Origin: Legionella fallonii LLAP-10
Lineage (GTDB): Bacteria; Pseudomonadota; Gammaproteobacteria; Legionellales; Legionellaceae
Direction: 5' to 3'
Assembly (NCBI RefSeq): GCF_000953135.1
Contig: NZ_LN614827.1
Span: forward strand, 62,001-126,000
DNA: 64,000 nucleotides
Shown here: piece by piece, positions 18,697 through 27,760 of the stretch
Numbering within the stretch: the first letter of the stretch is position 1
Layout: every line of letters begins with the position of its first letter
Translations under genes and position numbers: made by a program
The notes under the pieces: model-generated
Told to the model about the DNA's origin: nothing
The model's input: the letters and a program-made list of their open reading frames with translations, nothing else
Databases searched by the model: none

Positions 18697-19383
18697 CTAA
18701 AAATAATTAAGCCAAAAACGTAATAAAGTCGTTATTGCTTGAGGAGCCTCCATAGGACACATATGCCCGGCATCTTCAATAACAGCTAGTTTTGCGTGAG
18801 GAATTGCATCTGCTAATTCTTCGTGCTCAGTCAAGGAAAAATTTTTATCTTCGCGTGCGTGAATGACTAATGTTGGCATAGTCAGTTGTGTTAAAAATGA
18901 AGTAATTTCTTTCCGGGTTAATAACGCTATTTGTTGATTGAGAAAGGCCTGTTCCCCCACTCTTAGAAACATAGAGATTACTTCTTTTTTTATTTTATTA
19001 TGAAACACATAATAATTGGCTAAATTGGTTGCTACAGTTTTAAATTTACCTTGTTCAACTGCATGGATCATCTCAATTCGGTTTTGTTGTTTTTCTGGCG
19101 AATCTGGTCGTGCAGAAGTGTTGATTAAGCATAATTTAGAAACACGCTCAGGGGCTTGTCTAGCCAATTCCATTGCCAGCCGTCCTCCCATAGAATGACC
19201 TACCAAACAAAATTTGCCTGCAATTTGCTTTAAAACCATTTCTAGTAGGTCTGCTGTGTTATTACTTGAGGTGATAGGGATAACACTACAAGCCGCCAAC
19301 TCACTGAGATGACTTACCTGATAGGCCCATACCTTTTGATCGGATAAAACTCCCGGTAAAAAGATTAATGTCTCTCGTGGCAT
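18697..19383 (-). CDS. Alpha/beta-hydrolase
   Basis: The 228-residue product is a compact alpha/beta-hydrolase. FLPGVLSDQKVWAYQ carries the oxyanion-hole region, LVGHSMGGRLAMELA has the nucleophile Ser in the GHSMGG elbow, the acid is in VIHAREDKNFS and the catalytic His in EDAGHMCPMEAP. The MetX/BioH/MhpC-like layout does not fix a substrate. I start at ATG 19383 because GGGAG lies six bases upstream; a longer frame to 19443 would add 20 residues without a ribosome-binding site. It is followed upstream on the same strand by the VOC-protein gene, 80 bases away, and the two may be co-transcribed. Confidence 0.85.
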   Translation of the reverse strand: MPRETLIFLPGVLSDQKVWAYQVSHLSELAACSVIPITSSNNTADLLEMVLKQIAGKFCLVGHSMGGRLAMELARQAPERVSKLCLINTSARPDSPEKQQNRIEMIHAVEQGKFKTVATNLANYYVFHNKIKKEVISMFLRVGEQAFLNQQIALLTRKEITSFLTQLTMPTLVIHAREDKNFSLTEHEELADAIPHAKLAVIEDAGHMCPMEAPQAITTLLRFWLNYF

Positions 19384-19463
19384 AATAATCTCCCTGATTA
19401 GATACCCAGTTAATAACGAGGCGGTAAGGGCCTTTTTTATCACAACTATAACTATCGATTATT

Positions 19464-19943
19464 TTATTTTTTGGTCATCGATGCCAAAAAAGCTTCGGCA
19501 TTTTTGCTGATCTCTTCTTGGGTCAGATCTTTAGTATGTGTTGCAATCATCCATGAATAGCCAAAGGGATCTTTAAGGTGGCCTGCTCTATCACCCCAAA
19601 ACATATCGGCTACCGGCATAGTGACTTGTCCTCCTGCAGCTATAGCTTGGTTAAACATTGCATCAACATCAGATACGTAGACAAACAAGCTAATTGGCGA
19701 ATGCCCCATAGTTTCTGCACTTTTGGGACAATTTTCACTGCCGTGCATTTCATCGCCCATCATGATGATCGAATCGCCAATTTTTATTGTCGCATGCATC
19801 ACTCCTTTGCCATCGGGAGAGGGAAAGAGATCAAGTAATTGAGCGTTAAATGCCTTTTTATAAAATTCTATTGCTCGTCGGCAATCTTTAAAAGTAAAAG
19901 ACGGGGTAAGTGTGTGAAATCCATCGGGTATTGCTTTGACCAT
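19464..19943 (-). CDS. VOC-superfamily (PhnB/glyoxalase-like) protein
   Basis: The 159-residue product is a two-module VOC fold: module one FTFKDCRRAIEFYKKAFNAQ through DSIIMMGDEM, module two SLFVYVSDVDAMFNQAIAAG through WGDRAGHLKDPFGYSWMIAT. The end motif GDRxGxxxDPFGxxW is typical of YcdG/PhnB-like proteins. The role is unknown; these proteins may act on or bind small molecules. I use ATG 19943 with AGGAG six bases upstream, rather than a start six codons earlier. Confidence 0.85.
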   Translation of the reverse strand: MVKAIPDGFHTLTPSFTFKDCRRAIEFYKKAFNAQLLDLFPSPDGKGVMHATIKIGDSIIMMGDEMHGSENCPKSAETMGHSPISLFVYVSDVDAMFNQAIAAGGQVTMPVADMFWGDRAGHLKDPFGYSWMIATHTKDLTQEEISKNAEAFLASMTKK

Positions 19944-20091
19944 ATTGTTCTCCTTGAACACGGTTTATCAAAATACAAAGTATAGGATAGCCATCAAAAT
20001 AACTTAGTCAAAGAAATATTTTATTAATTCCTTTACCCACATTGTAATCGCCATCTATAGTAGATAGATAAGGGAGCGAAGGAACGTATGA

Positions 20092-22764
20092 ATGAACAAC
20101 GGATTAAAATCCCGGGAAGTTTTGCTAAAAATTTCTAATCTGGAGATGGATGAGGTCTATGCTGAACTCAAAACATCGAAAGAGGGGTTGTCCCCTCGTG
20201 ACGTCGAGGAGCGATTGGAGCGTTATGGCAAGAATCAAGTCGCGCGCGAAGAGTCTATATCGGGATACCGGATGTTACTCAATAATTTTAGGAATCCATT
20301 CATTTTGGTGCTCATTTTATTGGGCGTCGTTTGTTACATTACCCATGATATGAGAGGAACTATAGTTGTTACGGTTATGGTGCTGCTTAGTGTCATCATG
20401 CGTTTTATTCAAGAATACCGCTCTTCACAAGCCTCAGAAAAGCTAAGAGATATGGTACTCACCAAAGCTACCGTCAGGCGCCATAGTGAAGAGGTTGTCG
20501 AGGACAATGAGCAGGCCACCAACAAAAATAAAGGTAAGAATAAAAATAAAATAGAAGTTCCTTTTGAAGACTTAGTGCCCGGCGATATTATTTATCTTTC
20601 TGCTGGCGATATGGTGCCTGCAGATGTCAGACTAATTCACTCCAAAGATTTATTTATCAGTCAATCTGCCTTAACGGGCGAATCCATGCCTATAGAAAAA
20701 TACGATACTCTTGCTAGTGTTGTGGAAAAATCCATTCAAGTGAAGAGTGATACAAGTACTAACCCTATGGAGCGTAATAATCTCTGTTTTATGGGAACCA
20801 GTATCGTTAGTGGTTCTGGAGAGGCTGTTGTCATTGCTACAGGACATCGCACTTCTTTTGGCTCTCTTGCAAAAAGTATTATTGGTCATCGTAGCATCAC
20901 CAGCTTTGATAAAGGGGTGAATAGTGTGACCTGGCTATTGATACGTTTCATTTTGGTTATGGTGCCTATTATTTTTGTTATCAATGGCTTCGTTAAAGGG
21001 GATTGGCAAGAAGCATTTTTGTTTTCTATTGCGGTCGCGGTCGGCTTGACTCCAGAAATGCTTCCTATGATTGTTACGGCAAACCTTGCTCGTGGTGCCG
21101 TTGCCATGTCCAAGCATAAAGTAATAGTAAAACGTCTCAACTCCATTCAAAACCTGGGAGCCATGGATATTCTCTGTACCGATAAAACAGGCACCTTAAC
21201 GCAAGACAAAATTATTTTGGAAAAATATCTGGATGTTAATGGCCAGGAATGTCTGCAAGTTCTGGAATATGGGTTTCTTAACAGTTTCTATCAAACCGGG
21301 CTCAAAAATATGATCGATAGAGCCATTCTGGAACATCGTGATATTGAACGTCAAATAAAGCTCTCTTCAGGATATAAGAAAATCGATGAAATTCCTTTTG
21401 ATTTTATAAGACGCAGGATGTCCGTGGTAGTCAGTGAAGAGGAAAATCAACATCTTCTCATTTGTAAGGGAGCTGTTGAAGAATTGCTTGATATTTGTTC
21501 TGATTTTCATCTGGGTGATGAAATTACTTCTCTTGGTGCGGAGCAGCGGGGCAAGATTATTGATCTAGCTTATAGTTTAAATGCAGAAGGATTTCGCGTT
21601 ATTGCTATAGGCTATAAAAAATTACCCATGACCGACACACCCTATTCTGTGAGGGATGAAAGGCAACTTATTTTATCCGGATTGATGGCATTTTTAGATC
21701 CTCCCAAAGAAAGCATCACAGAGGCGATCAAGGAATTGAACAAGCATGGAGTGGAAGTCAAAATTTTAACCGGTGATAACGACATAGTTACTCGGCGTGT
21801 TTGCAAAGAGGTAGAGCTATTCTGTCATGAGGTATTGCTCGGTGATGCTATAGAACAGATGTCCGATGGGGAGTTAAGTGCACGCGTAGAAACCACCACT
21901 ATTTTTGCCAAGCTTGCTCCGCTGCAAAAAGCGCGCATCATTAAGATATTACAAAATAAAGGCCATACGGTAGGTTTTCTTGGTGATGGAATCAATGATG
22001 CTGCCGCGTTACGAGATGCTGATGTAGGTATTTCGGTTGATTCAGCAACAGATATAGCCAGAGAGTCCGCTGATATTATTCTCTTAGAGAAAAACTTACT
22101 GGTTTTGAGTGAGGGGGTTGTAAAGGGCAGGGAGGTGTATGGCAATATTATTAAGTACATCAAAATGACGGCCAGTTCTAATTTCGGCAATGTATTTAGT
22201 GTTCTTATTGCCAGTGCTTTCTTACCTTTCTTGCCTATGTTGCCATTGCAATTATTAATTCAAAATCTTTGCTACGATGTATCACAACTGGCACTCCCAT
22301 GGGATAGAATGGACAAGGACTTTCTGCAAACGCCAAGAAAATGGGAGCCTACCGGTATTGCACGGTTTATGATTTTTATTGGTCCTACCAGCTCTATTTT
22401 TGATATGACCACCTTCGCTATTATGTGGTTTATTTTTCATGCCAATTCGCCAGAAACACAGGCGCTATTTCAATCAGGTTGGTTTGTTGAGGGTTTATTA
22501 TCGCAAACATTAATTGTCCATATGATACGTACCCAAAAAATACCCTTTATCCAAAGTATGGCCGCAACGCCTTTAATCACTATGACCGTGGTGATTATGA
22601 TTCTAGGGCTTTATTTACCTTATTCCTCCTTGGGACCCATATTGCATTTAGTGGAACTACCAGCAAGCTACTTTTTTTGGCTTATACTAACGCTGTTTTC
22701 TTATTGTGCTTTAGTACAAGTCGTTAAAACTTGGTATATCAAAAGATTTAAAGCCTGGTTATAA
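20092..22764 (+). CDS. mgtA: Magnesium-translocating P-type ATPase (P3B)
   Basis: This 890-residue inner-membrane ATPase imports Mg2+ with the electrochemical gradient. The actuator motif is LTGESMP, the phosphorylated Asp is at about residue 364 in CTDKTGTLTQDK, and the hinge motif GDGINDAAALRDADVG begins near residue 631. The P3B-type transmembrane segments AVAVGLTPEMLPMIVTANLA and QNLCYDVSQLALPWDRMD are conserved, including the Asn/Asp residues of helix 6 and the following loop. Residues 140-160 carry an extra Asn/Lys-rich loop (NEQATNKNKGKNKNKIE). Length fits the family. No regulator (PhoPQ, corA) is adjacent, and I cannot identify an mgtA-type leader upstream. Confidence 0.93.
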   Translation: MNNGLKSREVLLKISNLEMDEVYAELKTSKEGLSPRDVEERLERYGKNQVAREESISGYRMLLNNFRNPFILVLILLGVVCYITHDMRGTIVVTVMVLLSVIMRFIQEYRSSQASEKLRDMVLTKATVRRHSEEVVEDNEQATNKNKGKNKNKIEVPFEDLVPGDIIYLSAGDMVPADVRLIHSKDLFISQSALTGESMPIEKYDTLASVVEKSIQVKSDTSTNPMERNNLCFMGTSIVSGSGEAVVIATGHRTSFGSLAKSIIGHRSITSFDKGVNSVTWLLIRFILVMVPIIFVINGFVKGDWQEAFLFSIAVAVGLTPEMLPMIVTANLARGAVAMSKHKVIVKRLNSIQNLGAMDILCTDKTGTLTQDKIILEKYLDVNGQECLQVLEYGFLNSFYQTGLKNMIDRAILEHRDIERQIKLSSGYKKIDEIPFDFIRRRMSVVVSEEENQHLLICKGAVEELLDICSDFHLGDEITSLGAEQRGKIIDLAYSLNAEGFRVIAIGYKKLPMTDTPYSVRDERQLILSGLMAFLDPPKESITEAIKELNKHGVEVKILTGDNDIVTRRVCKEVELFCHEVLLGDAIEQMSDGELSARVETTTIFAKLAPLQKARIIKILQNKGHTVGFLGDGINDAAALRDADVGISVDSATDIARESADIILLEKNLLVLSEGVVKGREVYGNIIKYIKMTASSNFGNVFSVLIASAFLPFLPMLPLQLLIQNLCYDVSQLALPWDRMDKDFLQTPRKWEPTGIARFMIFIGPTSSIFDMTTFAIMWFIFHANSPETQALFQSGWFVEGLLSQTLIVHMIRTQKIPFIQSMAATPLITMTVVIMILGLYLPYSSLGPILHLVELPASYFFWLILTLFSYCALVQVVKTWYIKRFKAWL

Positions 22765-22772
22765 CTTCAGCT

Positions 22773-23483
22773 TTATTCCAAGCCTACACATATTTCCAAG
22801 AAAATAGTGCCCAAAATGGTAGTTAACTCTGCTTTTTTATATTGGTTAAAGCCATTGCCATGTAACATCAGAGTACTGAGATGTGGGGGCAGTACTGCAA
22901 AAGCTTGAGTTAATGTGTCTTTGTCTTGATGATTCAAATGATTAAAACTTAAATCTAGATAGGTTAACGCTCTTGAAATAGAGGAAAACAATTGGACTAA
23001 TTCCTGGCCATTCATTTTATTGAGGGTATTATGGCGTAAGCTAAGTGAGGTAATACTCTGAGGAATGGCGGCAAAAGCCCTGGCTAATACATCACCACTT
23101 TGATGACTTAGATTATTCCAGCTTAATCCCAGAGTGATAATACGATCAGGTATGGCCGTAAATATTTTAATTAAGTCTTCTTCGCCTTTCTCCGCGCCTA
23201 AATAGTTAAAACTTAGATCCAGGGAATTAATTTGTTTTGGCAGGCGTTTTAGGACTCTAGCAAAATCAGCCCCTTTTTTCTGGAAAAAGTCGTTATTACT
23301 CAAATCTAATGAGGTTACGCTTTGTGGTATATTTTTAAAAGCAGCGTTTAACTCAGTGTTCCTTTTATTGTACAAACCATTATAGCTTAGATCTAAAAAG
23401 GTACAGTCATTAGGGATTTTGGTAAATGCACGAACAAATACCTCTTCATTCAGATTAAATAATTCAGATAGCTTATAAATCAT
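22773..23483 (-). CDS. Leucine-rich-repeat protein (effector candidate)
   Basis: The 236-residue product is built of about seven leucine-rich repeats of 29-31 residues with the consensus SLDLSxNxLxxxxGxxLxxAFxxIPxxI (for instance TSLDLSNNDFFQKKGADFAR). Their length and LDLS-N core match the ribonuclease-inhibitor-like or internalin-like LRRs seen in Legionella. Each repeat also carries the AFxxIP segment, so the repeats are homogeneous and probably expanded locally. There is no signal peptide. LRRs bind protein partners, so a host interaction is plausible but inferred. GTG two codons upstream of the ATG is an alternative start. It ends 9 bases from the convergent mgtA stop. Confidence 0.8.
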   Translation of the reverse strand: MIYKLSELFNLNEEVFVRAFTKIPNDCTFLDLSYNGLYNKRNTELNAAFKNIPQSVTSLDLSNNDFFQKKGADFARVLKRLPKQINSLDLSFNYLGAEKGEEDLIKIFTAIPDRIITLGLSWNNLSHQSGDVLARAFAAIPQSITSLSLRHNTLNKMNGQELVQLFSSISRALTYLDLSFNHLNHQDKDTLTQAFAVLPPHLSTLMLHGNGFNQYKKAELTTILGTIFLEICVGLE

Positions 23484-23626
23484 GATCACTCATTCCAAAT
23501 TAATTAAAGCAATTAAGCTAAGTTTAGTCGATAAAATAGACTTGGATTAAATTTGCACATGAAGTGCCGTCTAATGACCATGGTGATTTGTTTGATAGCG
23601 AAAACGAAAATAGACGGTTGTTTTAG

Positions 23627-25039
23627 ATGAAAGTAAATGCAAAATGGAATACTCTTTCTATCATAGAATGGCTTCTTATTGTTACAGGGATATTTATGGT
23701 ATCGGACAAAATGCAATTAGTTACAGGGGGCATGGGTATACTCTTTAGGGCCGCATTATTTGTATTGTCGACAGTAGCATCAGCCAATCCCGAGATGATA
23801 GCGAATGAGCCTCATCGGGGATTTTCAAACCCACATGCCGCCGCTATGCAAGTGCCAAGAGAACATAGGCAATTTCAAAATGTAAGACCTCATGAAGTAA
23901 TACGTCCCTTGCATGGACCCAATGGAGTCCAACATAACGAAATTAATGTGCCTCAGATACAGCATAAAGTAATACAACAACCAATAGTAAAGCCCATACA
24001 AAAACCTATACAAAAGCCTATTCACCATGGTCTTCAACCCACAGTAACTCCTATTAATACCCCAAAGCCGATAACCCCAACACCTAATAAAACAATTCAC
24101 CCGATAAATCCTTATAACAACAATAGGAATTTTTATCCTGCTCATGTGGTGGTCAATACCAAGCCCAGCCACTTAAATAATCCCATGACGCAACAAAACC
24201 TGCATCATGCCATGACGTGGAATCAACAGTTTGTCCATGCTGCAAATAACGCCCAATGGGTACACGAGGTTAACGGCTATCAACAGCAATACCATAAACA
24301 ATTTTATAACTATAATGTACAACGGTTTAACGTTTATGGTCATTACTGGCAGAACAATCATTACCATAATTGGTATAATGCATGGTATCACTTGGGATTT
24401 TATGGGGGGTTTTGGTATCCAGTACGACCCTTTTATGCCATAGAGAATTATTTTACTTATCCCGTCGTTCAATGGTTCTTCGTGGATGAAGCCGTTGCGC
24501 CGCAATATTACACTAATTATTATGTTTCTCAGCCAGCCCCGCCTCCTGCGTGTATCGAAACGTTTCCTTACAAGAATGTTTACTTCCCTACGGATACTTT
24601 GCGTGATCTTCTTGTTGAGGTTAGTGGTTTCCCACAACAATTACGTTGTAACTTCCGTGAGGCAATAATTGGTATTACTTCTCAATTAAAAGACGATATG
24701 AGCAACTATTTCGCGCTCTCTTTTACCTTTCGTCCTGACGATATCGTTATCAATTATTATCAAAATTTACAAGGTCAAGCGATAGTCATCGCGGGCTTTG
24801 TCAGTCAAAATAAAATAAACATGGCTTTTGAAGCGTTATTGGATTTGCGCAATCCTAACAACAGCATTGTTTTTGCGCCGGATGGTCAAACTCCGACGGA
24901 AGAGCAACTACAAGTATTAAATCAATTAAATAGCCGCATCAAGAACTTAGGCGGCGATCCTTTTACTGCACAACAAGAACCAGCACCTAGTGCTTATAAT
25001 GCCAATTCTATGAGTCAAGGCTCGGCTGCAGGTCCATAA
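23627..25039 (+). CDS. Secreted low-complexity protein rich in His, Gln, Asn, Pro, Tyr and Trp
   Basis: The 470-residue frame has a hydrophobic segment at residues 36-54 (MGILFRAALFVLSTVASANP) that looks like a signal peptide, so translation may start at ATG 23696, 23711 or 23732 rather than 23627. Residues 60-200 are a disordered linker with KPIQKPIQKPI repeats. Residues 200-310 are extremely aromatic and His/Asn/Gln rich (NVYGHYWQNNHYHNWYNAWY). The last 150 residues form an ordered domain with two Cys. Prion-like or metal-binding surface proteins have this composition; no family is known to me. The start is uncertain. Confidence 0.65.
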   Translation: MKVNAKWNTLSIIEWLLIVTGIFMVSDKMQLVTGGMGILFRAALFVLSTVASANPEMIANEPHRGFSNPHAAAMQVPREHRQFQNVRPHEVIRPLHGPNGVQHNEINVPQIQHKVIQQPIVKPIQKPIQKPIHHGLQPTVTPINTPKPITPTPNKTIHPINPYNNNRNFYPAHVVVNTKPSHLNNPMTQQNLHHAMTWNQQFVHAANNAQWVHEVNGYQQQYHKQFYNYNVQRFNVYGHYWQNNHYHNWYNAWYHLGFYGGFWYPVRPFYAIENYFTYPVVQWFFVDEAVAPQYYTNYYVSQPAPPPACIETFPYKNVYFPTDTLRDLLVEVSGFPQQLRCNFREAIIGITSQLKDDMSNYFALSFTFRPDDIVINYYQNLQGQAIVIAGFVSQNKINMAFEALLDLRNPNNSIVFAPDGQTPTEEQLQVLNQLNSRIKNLGGDPFTAQQEPAPSAYNANSMSQGSAAGP

Positions 25040-25217
25040 GGTCCTGCTTCGAGCTCTCATCAATAGAACATAGTGGACAAATAAAGGTCAAGAAAGTATA
25101 ATATTGCTATCTTCCTAATGCTAGGTGATAACACCCTTTTATCAATCGTACTATCCTTTGAACAATTAAATTATTGTTACATTTTACTTAACCAGAATAT
25201 AACCGGGACTATTACCT

Positions 25218-27644
25218 ATGCCTAGGCAACTTAATTATACGCAATATTACCAAGAACAAATGGATTTTCTTGTTCGCTACTTAGAAAATCATCCGTTAAA
25301 TCATGTGGAACAAACTAGAGCTCAACGAATAAAAAATAAGTTGGCGAGACAACAGGTTCATTTTACTGATGATTTTTTAGCCATTACTCCTGGAGATGAA
25401 TTATTAGCCACCCGCATAGGCTATGTCCCTCCTAATGGGACTAATATCTCCCTTTTAGCACCTGACAAGGATAGGGCGAATGGATATCGTCATTTAACGC
25501 GTCAGCGCCTAGTTTACGGTCCCGTTGATTTTTATTTGGGTGGTCAACTAGATAGCCCAACAGAGATCCCAGTGATTACTACCTGTGCCATTAATCTTAT
25601 GGGAACATCTCCTTACGATTCAGCACGGTTTAATCCCAATGGCATTTTTAATGCGACAGAATATCAAAAAGAATGTAACAAATTAGCTGACTTTATTGTT
25701 TCTGCGGCAAAACAACATGGTCATCAACGATTGGTAATGCCCGCGTTTGGTGTAGGCCTTTATATCAAAACCATCGATTCAACATCTCAAATTAAAGCCA
25801 GAGATCTGATGTATCGTGCTTTTGCCATGGCTGCGCAAAAACATCAATTACAAGTTGATTGGATTGTTTGGGCTAAAGATACTAAAAATGACCCTGTTCG
25901 GGTACAGCAAGATCTTTCCGTTCTTAGTAACCCATACATCAGCCCCATTATTCATGCCGATTTCTTGCAGTACGGACAAGAGCTATTGGCGAAAAATGTA
26001 GACGCGGTGCTGCTTAATGCGGGAAGCGATCGCACCGTAGGTGGTCATTATACAGCAAATAAGGGCAGCATGGAGCGCTTACCCGTGGAAGAGCAAATGA
26101 CCCAGCAATCTGATCTTGCGGTATTGCACACGGAGTACAATAGTGTAATGGCAGATAATTTTAGGAAACAAGTTGTTGCTCGTAGACAGTCAATAGCACA
26201 ACCTAAGCCACCGGTAGTACATATCTCGGCACCATACACTCCATTAGCGGGAGCGAATGATAATGCTTTAGCAATTAAAAACTATTTAGGCGTTAATGAG
26301 CATCCTTGGGTTTTATCTAATGGGACTGACTATAAGATTTCTTTCAAAGGCGGGGCAAGCGCTCAGGCCTTAGTCAATAAGGGGCAAGGGCTGAATCTGC
26401 GCGTCATACAAGAAGGCAGCTATTCGGCAGTCTATTTATCTGCTAGCCTGTATCAAAATTTAATACAACAAGCCAAACAAGCGGCTCCGGTGCACCAGCA
26501 CAATTCAAGCCACATCACCCCCTCACCGCAACCGATAGTGACTCAGCCTACACCCTACACTGAGCTGCAGGGGGGCAGGGACAATGCCTTAGCAATCAAA
26601 AGTTATTTAGGGCTTAGCGAACATCCTTGGGTTTTATCCAATGGGACTGACTATAAGATTTCATTCAAAAGTCAGGCAAGCGCCCAAACGTTATTGGATA
26701 AGAGGCAAGATCTGGGGCTGCAAATCAAGCAAGAAGGAGCTTACTATGCGGTATATTTAACCGCTAGGTTGTATCGACATGTACTACAGCAAGCCAAACA
26801 AACGGCTTCTATGCACCAGCACAATTCAAGCCACATTGTACCTCCACCGCAACCGATAGTGACTCAGCCTACACCCTACACTGAGTTGCTGGGGGGCAGG
26901 GATAATGCCTTAGCAATCAAAGGCCATTTAGGGCTTAGTGAACATCCTTGGATTTTATCTAATGGGACTGACTATAAGATTTCATTCAAAAGTCAGGCAA
27001 GTGCCCAAACGTTATTGGATAAGAGGCAAGATCTGGGGCTGCAAATCAAGCAAGAAGGCTCCTATTATGCGGTGTATTTAACCGCTGGGTTGTATCAAAA
27101 TATAGTGTTACGGGCGAATCAACCTGTGCGTGCACAACACCATGCTCTGGAGCAGGAACCACCCAGGCCTGTTCATAAACAGTCTCTCCCACCTAAGGTG
27201 GTTGATAAAATATCAAGTGAAACGGTTGACGATACTCACCCTATTGATAAGCCTGATTTAGCAAACCAATTAACGATATCCGCTGTGCGAGATGCAGTAA
27301 AAAAATACCAAGAGTGGTATCGAGGGGATGTTAATCACCGAGGCCCTAATGGCTTCTTTAGCTGGTTACGCCATGGCTCGACCGGACAAAAGCGAGCTGT
27401 CGATTTAGTAGCGCAAATTACAAGTGATGGGGCAGATATAGAGGAGATACTCAACGATTTGCTAAAGAATCCTTCGACAGCCTACCATCGTCATTCTTTA
27501 TCTTCCTTTTTACTTGATGAGTTAAGCAAAATTGAAGGGAGCTCTTGGTATGGATTAGCACCTAATAAAACGCTTCTTTATGATCAACACAAAGTAGTGG
27601 AGCATTTGGAGCTCGTTTCTCCTGGAGTGCAACAGCAAGGATAG
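25218..27644 (+). CDS. Multidomain effector candidate: permuted PARG/macro-like domain, three 107-residue repeats, C-terminal Legionella domain
   Basis: The 808-residue protein has three parts. Residues 60-310 contain two halves that resemble the microbial PARG/macrodomain fold: first INLMGTSPYD and RLVMPAFGVGLYI (like the LVLGAwGCGvF end motif), then VDAVLLNAGSDRTVGGHYTA and PVEEQMTQQSDLA (like the N-terminal LNFASxxxPGGG and QEExLxRxSxL). In the known fold these come in the opposite order. Residues 339-645 are three repeats of 107 residues beginning PYTxLxGxxDNALAIK and containing HPWVLSNGTDYKISF. Residues 685-785 carry KYQEWYRGDVNHRGPNG and FFSWLRHGSTGQKRAV, a domain I recall recurring in Legionella proteins (DUF5617-like). 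ADP-ribose processing is a hypothesis. Confidence 0.6.
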   Translation: MPRQLNYTQYYQEQMDFLVRYLENHPLNHVEQTRAQRIKNKLARQQVHFTDDFLAITPGDELLATRIGYVPPNGTNISLLAPDKDRANGYRHLTRQRLVYGPVDFYLGGQLDSPTEIPVITTCAINLMGTSPYDSARFNPNGIFNATEYQKECNKLADFIVSAAKQHGHQRLVMPAFGVGLYIKTIDSTSQIKARDLMYRAFAMAAQKHQLQVDWIVWAKDTKNDPVRVQQDLSVLSNPYISPIIHADFLQYGQELLAKNVDAVLLNAGSDRTVGGHYTANKGSMERLPVEEQMTQQSDLAVLHTEYNSVMADNFRKQVVARRQSIAQPKPPVVHISAPYTPLAGANDNALAIKNYLGVNEHPWVLSNGTDYKISFKGGASAQALVNKGQGLNLRVIQEGSYSAVYLSASLYQNLIQQAKQAAPVHQHNSSHITPSPQPIVTQPTPYTELQGGRDNALAIKSYLGLSEHPWVLSNGTDYKISFKSQASAQTLLDKRQDLGLQIKQEGAYYAVYLTARLYRHVLQQAKQTASMHQHNSSHIVPPPQPIVTQPTPYTELLGGRDNALAIKGHLGLSEHPWILSNGTDYKISFKSQASAQTLLDKRQDLGLQIKQEGSYYAVYLTAGLYQNIVLRANQPVRAQHHALEQEPPRPVHKQSLPPKVVDKISSETVDDTHPIDKPDLANQLTISAVRDAVKKYQEWYRGDVNHRGPNGFFSWLRHGSTGQKRAVDLVAQITSDGADIEEILNDLLKNPSTAYHRHSLSSFLLDELSKIEGSSWYGLAPNKTLLYDQHKVVEHLELVSPGVQQQG
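26232..27143 (+). repeat. Three in-frame tandem repeats, period 321 bp
   Basis: Copies begin at 26232, 26553 and 26874 and encode 107-residue units. Copies two and three are nearly identical over most of their length and copy one is clearly diverged, so the last duplication is recent. All copies keep DNALAIK and LSNGTDYKISF. The third copy ends in a different linker after residue 630. Confidence 0.9.
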
Positions 27645-27660
27645 TCCGTACACTGCTTCT

Positions 27661-27712
27661 ATAGGTGACTCCCGCACTATTCCAAACATGGGGTCACCTA
27701 TTTGCTATTTTT
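27661..27712 (+). terminator. Rho-independent terminator after the 808-residue gene
   Basis: An inverted repeat (ataggtgactccc with gggtcacctat, one base bulged) is followed by ttgctattttt. It begins 17 bases after the stop codon. The stem is about 10 bp with a loop of roughly 17-19 bases. Confidence 0.65.
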
Positions 27713-27760
27713 AAACTTTTACAGTAATAATGATGTATTATTGCTTATAGAGTATAAAAA

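Noticed and set aside
18697..19443. Longer start for the alpha/beta-hydrolase at 19443
   Set aside because: The extra 20 residues lack a ribosome-binding site, while ATG 19383 has GGGAG six bases upstream and begins the family N terminus.
23825..24640. Long antisense frames on the minus strand opposite the low-complexity protein
   Set aside because: They arise from the biased composition of the gene on the plus strand; no ribosome-binding sites or known motifs are seen.
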